Shown here piece after piece: positions 25,054-33,788 of a stretch of DNA of 64,000 nt. Source of the DNA: an uncultured Tenacibaculum sp. (GTDB taxonomy: Bacteria; Bacteroidota; Bacteroidia; Flavobacteriales; Flavobacteriaceae). Position numbers and translations under genes: made by a program. Numbering within the stretch: position 1 is the first letter of the stretch; the number at the start of each line of letters is the position of its first letter. The stretch covers positions 1-64,000 of the forward strand of contig CANLMR010000008.1 of NCBI GenBank assembly GCA_947492185.1, in the 5' to 3' direction. Under the pieces are notes generated by a model. It did not search any database and was not told the origin of the DNA. It saw nothing but the letters and a program-made list of their open reading frames with translations.

Positions 25054-25758
25054 TTATCTATTTAAGATAATTTGTCTAGTAGTACTTACATATTTTCTAC
25101 CTATAGTTATTTTTTTTTCACCAATTGCTACTAAATTTCCTTCTACTGAATCCACCTTGTCTAAGGAAATTGTATAAGATCTATGAATACGTAGAAACTT
25201 TTTGCTAGGTAATTCTTCTGTGATACTAGTTAAAGATTTATGAACTACAAAAAAATTGTCAACAGTAAAAACCTTTATATAATCTTTTAAACTTTCTATA
25301 TATAAAATATCCTGATATTTAATTTTTATAAGTTTTTTATCAACCTTTAAAAAAATAAATGTTTCAGGCTCGGTTGTAATTTTTTTTGCATTTTGTTTTA
25401 AAAAAATCTGTTGATTTAATTTATTAATAGACTTCATAAATCTATTAAACGGAATTGGTTTTACTAAATAATCTAAAACATCTAATTCAAAACTATCCAC
25501 AGCATATTCTCTATATGCAGTAGTTATTATAACATAAGATGTTATTGAAATACTTCTTAGAAAAGCCAAACCATTCATTTTAGACATATTAATATCCAAA
25601 AAAACAACATCTACTTGATTGTTTTCTATTACAGGTAGTGCATCAACAGGATTATTAAATTTTCCTATTATTGAAAAATTCTTAAATTCTTTTAAATGAT
25701 TTTCAATAACTCTTATAGCTAAAGGTTCATCATCTATTATGATACAATTTAAATTCAT
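25054..25758 (-). CDS. LytTR family response regulator
   Basis: A 234-residue two-component response regulator. The receiver domain (1-120) has the acidic pair DD (9-10), phosphoacceptor D55 (FLDINMSKMNG) and a conserved Lys in YLVKPI. A LytTR DNA-binding domain follows (about 135-234), with the typical HKSLTSITEELPSKKFLRIHRSYTI pattern. It sits 13 bases after its sensor kinase gene and between the permease and SusC genes, so it probably controls the N-acetylglucosamine locus. Confidence 0.93.
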   Translation of the reverse strand: MNLNCIIIDDEPLAIRVIENHLKEFKNFSIIGKFNNPVDALPVIENNQVDVVFLDINMSKMNGLAFLRSISITSYVIITTAYREYAVDSFELDVLDYLVKPIPFNRFMKSINKLNQQIFLKQNAKKITTEPETFIFLKVDKKLIKIKYQDILYIESLKDYIKVFTVDNFFVVHKSLTSITEELPSKKFLRIHRSYTISLDKVDSVEGNLVAIGEKKITIGRKYVSTTRQIILNR

Positions 25759-25771
25759 TTTTTAGTTTATA

Positions 25772-26815
25772 CTAATTTAAAATAAGCAGTTCTACTTTAA
25801 AAATAGTTTTTTCTTTTATAATATTAAGTTTATAGTTTTCCCCATAAAGTAAATCTAATCTTCTCTTTACATTATTATTTCCAATACCATTTGAGTTGTT
25901 TTTACGGACGTAACTTACATAATTATTTTCTGCAGAAAAAAAGATCATACCATCTTTTTTCCTTTCTATAATAATATTTACAAAAAAACCGTCATCTTTT
26001 TTTCCATGTTTAAAACTATTCTCTACAAAAGAAAGTAGTATTAAAGGAGGAATTTCTGCCTTTTCCAATTTCCCAATAGTTTTAATTGTTAATTTGACAT
26101 TATCTGTATGTCGAATTCTTTGTAAATCAATATAATCTTGAATAAGACTAACTTCTTTTGCAAGTTTAACTTTATTCTCTTTTACTTCATATATAACATA
26201 TTCCATTATATTAGAAAGTTTTAAAACAACTTCTGGAGCAATATCTGATTTATCTAGTGTTAATGAATATAAATTGTTTAATGTGTTAAAAAAAAAGTGA
26301 GGTTGAATCTGCATTCGTAAGAACTTAAGCTCAGTTTGTAAATTAATTTTGGTGAGCTCCTCTAAACATTTTCGTTGATTAATCCAATCTACTGTTAATT
26401 TAATCGTAGTTACTAATGCTAAAACATATAATTCACCAATAATAACAGCTATTATATGGTTAAAAGTAAAAGCTTCTTGATTTCCAGAAGCTTCAGGCCA
26501 AATGTTTTTAGTTACTAAAAAATAATTTAAACCAGTTCTAATTACATAAGCACATATTAGTGAAGTAAGTAAAATTAAAATGTAGATTTTGTATTTTTTT
26601 TTAACCAAAAACTTTGGGATAAAATAGTATAGGTTTATATAAACTAAAATTATATGTATAGGGAATTCTACTAAATTTGATTTTAAAGAGTATAAATAGT
26701 CATTAAAATAACTACCCCATCTAATTATATTAAAAGTAAAGTAACAACCCCAAAATAAAAAGTGATATTTCAAAGGTATTGATCTGTAACTTTCATTTTT
26801 TAAACTTAAACTCAT
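25772..26815 (-). CDS. LytS-type sensor histidine kinase
   Basis: A 347-residue membrane kinase. Four hydrophobic segments (about 18-34, 50-68, 78-100 and 118-142) are followed by a His_kinase domain with the phosphorylated H173 in QIQPHFFFNTLNNL. The ATPase part carries an N-box (SFVENSFKHGKK) and a G-box (NGIGNNNVKRRL). There is no periplasmic ligand domain of note, so the signal may be sensed in or near the membrane. It is divergent from susC. Confidence 0.9.
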   Translation of the reverse strand: MSLSLKNESYRSIPLKYHFLFWGCYFTFNIIRWGSYFNDYLYSLKSNLVEFPIHIILVYINLYYFIPKFLVKKKYKIYILILLTSLICAYVIRTGLNYFLVTKNIWPEASGNQEAFTFNHIIAVIIGELYVLALVTTIKLTVDWINQRKCLEELTKINLQTELKFLRMQIQPHFFFNTLNNLYSLTLDKSDIAPEVVLKLSNIMEYVIYEVKENKVKLAKEVSLIQDYIDLQRIRHTDNVKLTIKTIGKLEKAEIPPLILLSFVENSFKHGKKDDGFFVNIIIERKKDGMIFFSAENNYVSYVRKNNSNGIGNNNVKRRLDLLYGENYKLNIIKEKTIFKVELLILN

Positions 26816-26954
26816 TAATATACTATGTTGTTGATTTTGAGTTGATGAAATTATTGTATTTCTATTATATTATTAAATTTTTTTAAATAAAAACATCATT
26901 ATTTTTTCTAATCTATAAAATAATGTCGTTCATTCCCTTTTTGAAGTCATTTAG

Positions 26955-26979
26955 ATAGATTTTTTTTTTAAAAATCTAT
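26955..26979 (+). promoter_or_regulatory. Inverted repeat in front of susC
   Basis: ATAGATTTTT (26955-26964) pairs with AAAAATCTAT (26970-26979). It lies 42-66 bases before the susC start codon. It could be an operator or an mRNA leader hairpin; it lacks the downstream T-run of a terminator. Confidence 0.3.
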
Positions 26980-27020
26980 AAAAACATAGTTTTAACAGAA
27001 CTATTTCAAATATTACACAT

Positions 27021-30000
27021 ATGAAAAAAAATAAAATTCTATTGTTTTTATGTTTTTCTTTTATATCCTTAGGGGTGTCGATTGCACAAACAAAAATAAC
27101 AGGTAAAGTAACGTCTCAAACTGATGGAGAACCCTTACCTGGAGTTAATGTAATAATTAAAGGAACTACTAAAGGAACAGAAACAGATTTTGATGGTAAA
27201 TATACTATAGAAGCAAAGCCAGGAAGTATTCTGGAATTTTCTTTTATAGGTATGAAAACATTTACTGCTATTGTTGGTAATGATAAAGTAATTAATGTAA
27301 CATTACAAGAAGGCCAGTTACTAGATGAAGTTGTTGTAACTGCTTTAGGTATTAAAAAAGAGAAAAAAGCATTAACATATTCAGCGCAAGAAGTAAAAGG
27401 TGATGAATTAACAAGAGTAAAACAAACAAACCCTTTAAATAGTTTATCTGGAAAATCTGCAGGTATAACTGTAAATAGAAGTTCATCAGGTTTAGGAGGA
27501 ACTGCTAAAGTGGTTTTAAGAGGTAATGCTTCAACCACGAATAATGATCCTCTTTATGTTATTAACGGCATACCTATGTTAAATCAAGGTAATGGATCTA
27601 ATGGAGCTGAACCTGGAACAGATATTTTTGGTAGTCAAACAGGTAATAGAGATGGAGGTGATGCTATGTCTTTAATTAATCCAGATGATATAGAATCTAT
27701 TACTGTATTAAAAGGTTCTTCCGCTTCCGCTTTATATGGTAGTCAAGGAGCAAATGGTGTAATCTTAATAACTACAAAAAAAGGTAAAGAAGGTAAATTG
27801 TCTGTAAATGTAAATTCTAGTATTACTATGGATAATGTTATGTCTTTACCTAAATTACAGTCTCAATACCAATCTGCTTCTGTAGGGAATCCAATAGCTG
27901 AAAATGGTAGAGTATCTGATCCTAAATCTTGGGGAAACAATGCTAGTGGTTTATCTAATGATGCTAAAAGTTTTTTTAATACGGGGTATACTTCTATAAA
28001 CTCTTTATCGTTAACAGCTGGTAATGCAAAAGCACAAACTTATTTTTCTTTTGCAAATACATTAGGTGCTGGTGTTATTCCTCAAAATAGACTAGTAAGA
28101 AATTCGGTTACACTAAGAGAAACGGCAAAGTTTTTTAAAGACAAAATAGATGTTTCTGCTAGTGTTAATTTGTCAGATCAAACAATATGGAATAGACCTA
28201 CCAATGGATTATATTCTAATCCGCTTACAGGAGTATATTTACATCCAGTAGGTATTGATAGAAATCTTTACAGGGATAAATTTGAATATTTCGATACATC
28301 AAGAAATATTTATGATCAATTTGCTTCTTCATTTGACGAAAATATACAACAAAACCCATACTGGTTAATCAACAGAAATCCAAGCTTTGATAAAGTACAA
28401 AGAGTTTTAGCTAACCTATCACTAAAATATGAACTTTCAGAAAGTTTTTCATTACAAACTAGAGGAAGTTACGATAAAACATTCTTTACCTTTGATAAAA
28501 GACAATATGCTGGTACAGATCCAGTTAATTCTGGAGATAATGGTAGATATATCTTAGAGAAAACTGAAAATACTCAACAATATATTGATCTAATTGCAAA
28601 TTATTCAACTGATTTTACAGAAGATATTAGCTTTACAGGATTGTTAGGAACAAGTTTAACAAAATTTAAAGTTGGCGATAAGTTGTTTTTAGATTCAGGA
28701 AGAGATGGTAATGGACTTAATTTTCCAAATGTATTTACACTAGCAAATTTCCAAAACACAAATAATATTTCTCAATCTGTGGGTAATAGAGAAGTTCAAT
28801 CTGTATTTGGATCATTAAACATAGGTTATAAAGAAATGTTATTTCTAGATATTACTGGTAGAACAGATTGGTCTTCTACTTTAGTGAATACCAATAGCAC
28901 TTCTTTTTTCTATCCTTCTGTTGGTTTAACTGGAATCGTATCAGAAATGTTTGAACTTCCTGAAGTGATTAATTTTGCTAAACTAAGAGTTTCTTACGCA
29001 GAAGTAGGTAAAGATATTCCAATATATGCTACTGTGCCTTTGAATTCTATAAATTCAACTAATACTGGTATTAGTAATGCACCTTTTGCTCCAATACCAG
29101 GCGAAACTCTTGAACCAGAAAGGCAAAAGTCATTTGAACTTGGTGCTGAATTTAGATTATTAGATGGACGTTTAGGCTTAGAATTCACATATTATGATAC
29201 TAAAACATTAAATCAGATATTCTTTATACAAGCTGCACCAAATCCACAAGGTTACACTCAAAACATTGTGAATGCAGGTGAAATTACAAATAAAGGTATA
29301 GAATTGGTTTTAAACGGAAAACCTATTAATAAAGATAATTTTACTTGGAATACTTCTTTGAATTTTGCACAAAATGAAAATAAAGTTGTAGCAGTACATC
29401 CTTCTTTACAAAATGGAGAAGCTATTATTACAGGTAGAGGAGTAAATGGATATGAGTTCTCTTTAATCGAAGGCGAAGATTTTGGAAGTATAAAAGCTAG
29501 GTCTTTAGTAAGAAACACAGATGGAATCCCTGTAATTAATAGTTCAGGAACATTACAGTCTACTGATTTTACTACGGTAGCACATGCTCAACCTGATTTT
29601 ACTTTAGGATGGAATAACACATTCAATTTTAAAGATTTTTCTTTTTCATTTTTAGTTGATGGAAAATTTGGAGGTAATGTAGTTAGTGTTACAGAGGCTG
29701 TAAATGATAAATATGGAGTGTCTCAAACTACTGCTGAAGCAAGAAATACAAATGGAGGTATGATAGATGTTGTTGATGAAAATGGTGTAGCATCTCAAAT
29801 AACTGCTCAAGAGTACTATAACGCAATTGGAGGTAGAGATGGTATGTTAGGAGAATATGTTTATGACGCTACTAATATTAGTTTAAGAGAATTATCTATT
29901 GGATATAAATTACCTATAGAATCTGATTTCTTCGAAAGTGTTAGATTATCTTTAATTGCAAATAATTTGTTCTTCATATATAAAGAAGCTCCTTTTGATC

Positions 30001-30101
30001 CAAACATTACTGCAAGTACAGGTTTAGGTCTTCAAGGTGTTGATATTTTTAATCAACCATCAACAAGAAGTGTAGGATTTAATGTTAATATTAATTTTTA
30101 G
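27021..30101 (+). CDS. SusC/RagA family TonB-dependent outer membrane receptor
   Basis: A 1026-residue outer membrane transporter. After a signal peptide (1-22, ending SIA-QTK) comes a carboxypeptidase-regulatory-like domain (about 24-100, GKVTSQTDGEPLPGVNVIIKGT), the TonB box region DEVVVTALG, a plug domain (about 120-250) and a 22-strand barrel ending in NVNINF. It forms the lid-covered pore for oligosaccharides with the SusD lipoprotein encoded five bases downstream. Neighbouring hexosaminidase and NagB genes point to chitin oligosaccharides or other GlcNAc-rich glycans. Confidence 0.95.
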   Translation: MKKNKILLFLCFSFISLGVSIAQTKITGKVTSQTDGEPLPGVNVIIKGTTKGTETDFDGKYTIEAKPGSILEFSFIGMKTFTAIVGNDKVINVTLQEGQLLDEVVVTALGIKKEKKALTYSAQEVKGDELTRVKQTNPLNSLSGKSAGITVNRSSSGLGGTAKVVLRGNASTTNNDPLYVINGIPMLNQGNGSNGAEPGTDIFGSQTGNRDGGDAMSLINPDDIESITVLKGSSASALYGSQGANGVILITTKKGKEGKLSVNVNSSITMDNVMSLPKLQSQYQSASVGNPIAENGRVSDPKSWGNNASGLSNDAKSFFNTGYTSINSLSLTAGNAKAQTYFSFANTLGAGVIPQNRLVRNSVTLRETAKFFKDKIDVSASVNLSDQTIWNRPTNGLYSNPLTGVYLHPVGIDRNLYRDKFEYFDTSRNIYDQFASSFDENIQQNPYWLINRNPSFDKVQRVLANLSLKYELSESFSLQTRGSYDKTFFTFDKRQYAGTDPVNSGDNGRYILEKTENTQQYIDLIANYSTDFTEDISFTGLLGTSLTKFKVGDKLFLDSGRDGNGLNFPNVFTLANFQNTNNISQSVGNREVQSVFGSLNIGYKEMLFLDITGRTDWSSTLVNTNSTSFFYPSVGLTGIVSEMFELPEVINFAKLRVSYAEVGKDIPIYATVPLNSINSTNTGISNAPFAPIPGETLEPERQKSFELGAEFRLLDGRLGLEFTYYDTKTLNQIFFIQAAPNPQGYTQNIVNAGEITNKGIELVLNGKPINKDNFTWNTSLNFAQNENKVVAVHPSLQNGEAIITGRGVNGYEFSLIEGEDFGSIKARSLVRNTDGIPVINSSGTLQSTDFTTVAHAQPDFTLGWNNTFNFKDFSFSFLVDGKFGGNVVSVTEAVNDKYGVSQTTAEARNTNGGMIDVVDENGVASQITAQEYYNAIGGRDGMLGEYVYDATNISLRELSIGYKLPIESDFFESVRLSLIANNLFFIYKEAPFDPNITASTGLGLQGVDIFNQPSTRSVGFNVNINF

Positions 30102-30105
30102 ACAA

Positions 30106-31695
30106 ATGAAAAATAAAATAAAATATATAAAGCTATTCATAATAATATTGATTTTTAATGCCTGTACAGGTGATTTTGAAAATATTAATACGGATCCAAA
30201 TGGTATTTCTCAAGAGAGTTTAACACAATTAAATAATCATATTGGTTCTCGATTCTCTCCTTTGTTTGCTAATATTATTAAAACCGAGCCTGCATGGAAT
30301 TATCAATTGCAACATGGTTTAAATGGAGATGTATTTTCAGGTTATATGACTACTCCGACACCATTTGCAGGTAATATTAATAATCAAACATATGCGTTAG
30401 TAGATGGATGGAATACTTTTATTTGGATAGATGCATATGATGGTAGCAATGGTAATGGTATAATGCCTTTTGTTAGAGAAATTAAAAACCAAGTTGCTCT
30501 ATCTAATTCCCCAGGAGGAGAAAAGTTTGTTTTCCTTGCTAATATCATGAGGGTTATGGCTATGCATAGAGTTTCAGATGTATTTGGTCCAATACGATAT
30601 TCTAAATTTGATGATTTCGATACTACTGGAAAATATGACAATCAAGAAACTGTCTATAAAGCTTTTTTCTCAGATTTAGATGAAGCGATAAATGGATTAA
30701 AAGTGTTTGAAGGAAATGGTCAATTTATTCCATTTGATCAATCACAATTAGGAGGAGATATAAAGTCATGGAGAGCTTTTGCTAATAGTTTAAGATTAAG
30801 ACTAGCTATCAGAGTTTCTAATGTAGATAGTAATCTTGCCAAAACTGAAGGAGAAAAAGCATTAGCTAGTGATGCAGGTTTTTTAACTACAGATATGGTT
30901 ATAGATACTCCAGGATTTAAACATCCTATTGCTACTATAAGTGGAACATGGAATGATATCTGTATGGGAGCAGAAATGGAAGTGATTTTAAAAGGTTTTA
31001 ATGATGGAAGAATCGAGAAATATTTTAAAACTCCTGCTGACCCTACTTTAGGAGATTATAAAGGAGTTAGAATGGGAGTAGATATTACTTCAAAATCTCA
31101 ATATGCAAGCCACTCTTTAATAGGAGAAGTTATTGACACCGAAGCTAAAACATGGATGACTGTAGCAGAGATTTACTTTTTAAAAGCTGAAGCTGCATTA
31201 AGAAATTGGTCTGGAGCTGGAGATGTGAAATCTAATTATGACGCTGGAATAAGGGCTTCTTTTGCTCAACATGGAGTAGCAGATGTTGATACTTATTTAA
31301 CTGATAATACAAGTACTCCAAATGATTTTGTTGATGCGATTACTGCTGTTAATAATGCGACTTATGGGAGTGACGTGAAAATTGCTTTTGATAATTCAGG
31401 AACAAATGAAAATCAGTTGGAACAAATAATCACACAGAAATGGATAGCAATCTTCCCTGATGGTCAAGAAGCTTGGAGTGAGTTTAGAAGAACTGGATTT
31501 CCTAGAGTTTTTCCTGTTGTAGTTAATAATAGCGGAGGTGCTATAGATACTAATATCCAAATAAGAAGAATCAACTTTGTAAATTCTGAAGTAAATACCA
31601 ATATAGATAATGTAGAAGAAGCTAGGTCTTTTTTAAATGGACCAGATAACGGTGGAACTAGATTATGGTGGGATACAGGAAGTAATAATTTTTAA
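30106..31695 (+). CDS. SusD/RagB family glycan-binding outer membrane lipoprotein
   Basis: A 529-residue lipoprotein, surface lid of the SusC transporter. The lipobox ends at C20 (IFNAC-TGDF). The body fits the SusD-like 2 group: NINTDPNGIS near the start, VSDVFGPIRYS, the TPR-like WMTVAEIYFLKAEAALRNW and a C-terminal QKWIAIFPDGQEAWSEFRRTG. The frame is open 24 bases upstream, overlapping susC, but the ATG at 30106 starts a standard lipoprotein signal. Confidence 0.93.
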   Translation: MKNKIKYIKLFIIILIFNACTGDFENINTDPNGISQESLTQLNNHIGSRFSPLFANIIKTEPAWNYQLQHGLNGDVFSGYMTTPTPFAGNINNQTYALVDGWNTFIWIDAYDGSNGNGIMPFVREIKNQVALSNSPGGEKFVFLANIMRVMAMHRVSDVFGPIRYSKFDDFDTTGKYDNQETVYKAFFSDLDEAINGLKVFEGNGQFIPFDQSQLGGDIKSWRAFANSLRLRLAIRVSNVDSNLAKTEGEKALASDAGFLTTDMVIDTPGFKHPIATISGTWNDICMGAEMEVILKGFNDGRIEKYFKTPADPTLGDYKGVRMGVDITSKSQYASHSLIGEVIDTEAKTWMTVAEIYFLKAEAALRNWSGAGDVKSNYDAGIRASFAQHGVADVDTYLTDNTSTPNDFVDAITAVNNATYGSDVKIAFDNSGTNENQLEQIITQKWIAIFPDGQEAWSEFRRTGFPRVFPVVVNNSGGAIDTNIQIRRINFVNSEVNTNIDNVEEARSFLNGPDNGGTRLWWDTGSNNF

Positions 31696-31720
31696 TATTT
31701 TTCATTAAGCTTTGTTCAGT

Positions 31721-31777
31721 AACAAGTGAGGAAGTACTTTGTTTTTTTTCTCTTAATCCCTCTTTTCCTCACTTGTT
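31721..31777 (+). promoter_or_regulatory. Long-loop inverted repeat between susD and nagB
   Basis: AACAAGTGAGGAA (31721-31733) is exactly repeated inverted at 31765-31777 with a 31-base T-rich loop. It may end or attenuate the susCD transcript, or stabilise its 3' end so that nagB is made at a different level. Confidence 0.5.
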
Positions 31778-31846
31778 CTAAAACAATGATGTGTTTTTTT
31801 AAGCATCAATAATAAAATTAAAGATAAAAATTAAAGATAAAAGAAG

Positions 31847-33784
31847 ATGATAGGAGAAATCAAAAAAGAATATAATACAGAAAACTTAGTATATAAACCG
31901 GCTGGACAGTTTGAAGAAACTCGTTTTGAAAAAATACATAATATTATTTTTAACAATTCCATTTATGCTTCTAAAATTGTTGCTAAAGAAATAGCTGAGC
32001 TTATACAATTAAAAGCGAGCGAAAATAAGATGTGTGTTTTAGGACTAGCTACAGGTTCATCTCCTATAAAGGTTTATGAAGAATTAGTTCGTCTTCATAA
32101 CGAAGAAAACTTAAGTTTCTCTAATGTTATCACATTTAATTTAGATGAATATTTACCTATAGAGCCTAATAATATTCAAAGTTATTATTATTTCATGCAT
32201 GAACATTTATTTGACCATGTTGATATTCTACCAGAAAACATTAATATCCCAGACGGAACTGTTTCTCCCGAAGATTTTTACCAATACTGTGTAGATTATG
32301 AATTAAAAATAAAAGAAGCAGGAGGTTTAGATTTTCAACTTTTAGGTATAGGAAGAACAGGACATATTGGTTTTAATGAACCGGGTTCTCATTATAATTC
32401 AGGTACTAGAGTTATTACTTTAGATCATATTACAAGACAAGATGCTGCTCCAAGTTTTTTAGGAATTGACAATGTTCCTAAAAAAGCAGTAACAATGGGA
32501 ATAAGTACAATAAAAAATGCTAAACGAATTGTTTTGTTAGCATGGGGTTTAAATAAGGCAAAAGTCATTCAAAAAACAATTGAGGGTGATATCACTTCTC
32601 AAATACCAGCTACTTATCTACAAGTACATAAAAACACAACATTTATTCTTGATGAAGAATCTAGTTCAGAATTAATAAGAATAAAAACTCCATGGTTAGT
32701 TACTTCTTGTGTATGGACGGAGAATCTTAAGAAAAAAGCAGTTTTTTGGTTAAGTGAAAAAGTTCAAAAACCTATATTAAAACTTACAGATAAAGATTAC
32801 AATGAATATGGTATGTCTAGCCTTTTAGCAAAAGAAGGAAGTGCATATGATTTAAACATAAAAATATTCAATAAACTACAGCATACAATTACAGGATGGC
32901 CTGGAGGTAAATCAAATGCAGATGATACTAATAGACCAGAAAGGGCTACTCCTTCAAAAAAACGTGTTATAATTTTTAGCCCTCATCCAGACGATGATGT
33001 AATTTCTATGGGAGGAACTTTTGATAGATTAGTTGAGCAAGGTCATGAAGTGCACGTCGCTTATCAAACATCTGGAAATATTGCTGTTACAGATGAAGAT
33101 GCTTTAAAATTCGCAGAAACAGCTCTAACATTAACTGATGATAAGCAAAATATAAATGCTATAATTAATGATTTAAGAAGAAAAAATCAAAATAGTATTG
33201 ACTCTACTTTGGTAAGAAAACTTAAAGGTACAATAAGAAAAACGGAATCATTAGCAGCTACAAGATACTTAAAGGTACCAGATAATAATGTTCATTTTTT
33301 AAACTTACCTTTTTATGAAACAGGTACTGTTAAGAAAAATAAATTATCATCAGAAGATATTGATATAATGAGCAATCTAATTGAGCAAATTCAACCGCAT
33401 CAAATCTATGCGGCAGGAGATTTAGCTGATCCTCACGGAACGCATAAAGTATGTTTAGATGCTCTTTTTAAGTCCCTTGAAGTGTTGAAATCTAAAAAGT
33501 ATATGAATGACTGCTGGGTTTGGTTATACAGAGGAGCATGGTTTGAGTGGGATTCTCATGAAATTGATATGGCTGTTCCAATGAGTCCTGATCAAGTAAT
33601 AAAAAAACGTAATGCAATTTTCTTTCATCAATCTCAAAAAGATAAAGTAATGTTTAGAGGTGATGATACAAGAGAATTTTGGGTTAGAGCAGAAGATAGA
33701 AACAGACTTACTGCAAGAAAATACCATCAATTAGGAATGGCAGATTATGCTGCTATTGAGGCATTTAAACGTTATTATTTTTAA
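31847..33784 (+). CDS. nagB: Glucosamine-6-phosphate deaminase fused to a PIG-L deacetylase-like domain
   Basis: A 645-residue cytoplasmic bifunctional protein. Residues about 1-310 are NagB, which converts glucosamine-6-phosphate to fructose-6-phosphate and ammonia. It shows LGLATGSSP, the catalytic NLDEYLP (D100) and GIGRTGHIGFNEPGS with H173. Residues about 370-645 are a PIG-L/LmbE domain with the metal and base motif SPHPDDD (378-384) and a later DPHGTHK. The long fused form is typical of Bacteroidota. PIG-L enzymes remove N-acetyl groups from GlcNAc-type substrates, so it might also perform the NagA step, for which no separate gene is seen here (inference). Confidence 0.9.
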   Translation: MIGEIKKEYNTENLVYKPAGQFEETRFEKIHNIIFNNSIYASKIVAKEIAELIQLKASENKMCVLGLATGSSPIKVYEELVRLHNEENLSFSNVITFNLDEYLPIEPNNIQSYYYFMHEHLFDHVDILPENINIPDGTVSPEDFYQYCVDYELKIKEAGGLDFQLLGIGRTGHIGFNEPGSHYNSGTRVITLDHITRQDAAPSFLGIDNVPKKAVTMGISTIKNAKRIVLLAWGLNKAKVIQKTIEGDITSQIPATYLQVHKNTTFILDEESSSELIRIKTPWLVTSCVWTENLKKKAVFWLSEKVQKPILKLTDKDYNEYGMSSLLAKEGSAYDLNIKIFNKLQHTITGWPGGKSNADDTNRPERATPSKKRVIIFSPHPDDDVISMGGTFDRLVEQGHEVHVAYQTSGNIAVTDEDALKFAETALTLTDDKQNINAIINDLRRKNQNSIDSTLVRKLKGTIRKTESLAATRYLKVPDNNVHFLNLPFYETGTVKKNKLSSEDIDIMSNLIEQIQPHQIYAAGDLADPHGTHKVCLDALFKSLEVLKSKKYMNDCWVWLYRGAWFEWDSHEIDMAVPMSPDQVIKKRNAIFFHQSQKDKVMFRGDDTREFWVRAEDRNRLTARKYHQLGMADYAAIEAFKRYYF

Positions 33785-33788
33785 ATCA

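Noticed and set aside
26955..26979. Inverted repeat before susC as a terminator
   Set aside because: The T-run lies in the loop and not after the stem on either strand; it was listed only as a possible regulatory structure.
27116..27538. A 140-codon minus-strand frame within susC
   Set aside because: Antisense shadow of the conserved SusC N-terminal region. Similar shadows elsewhere were rejected for the same reason.
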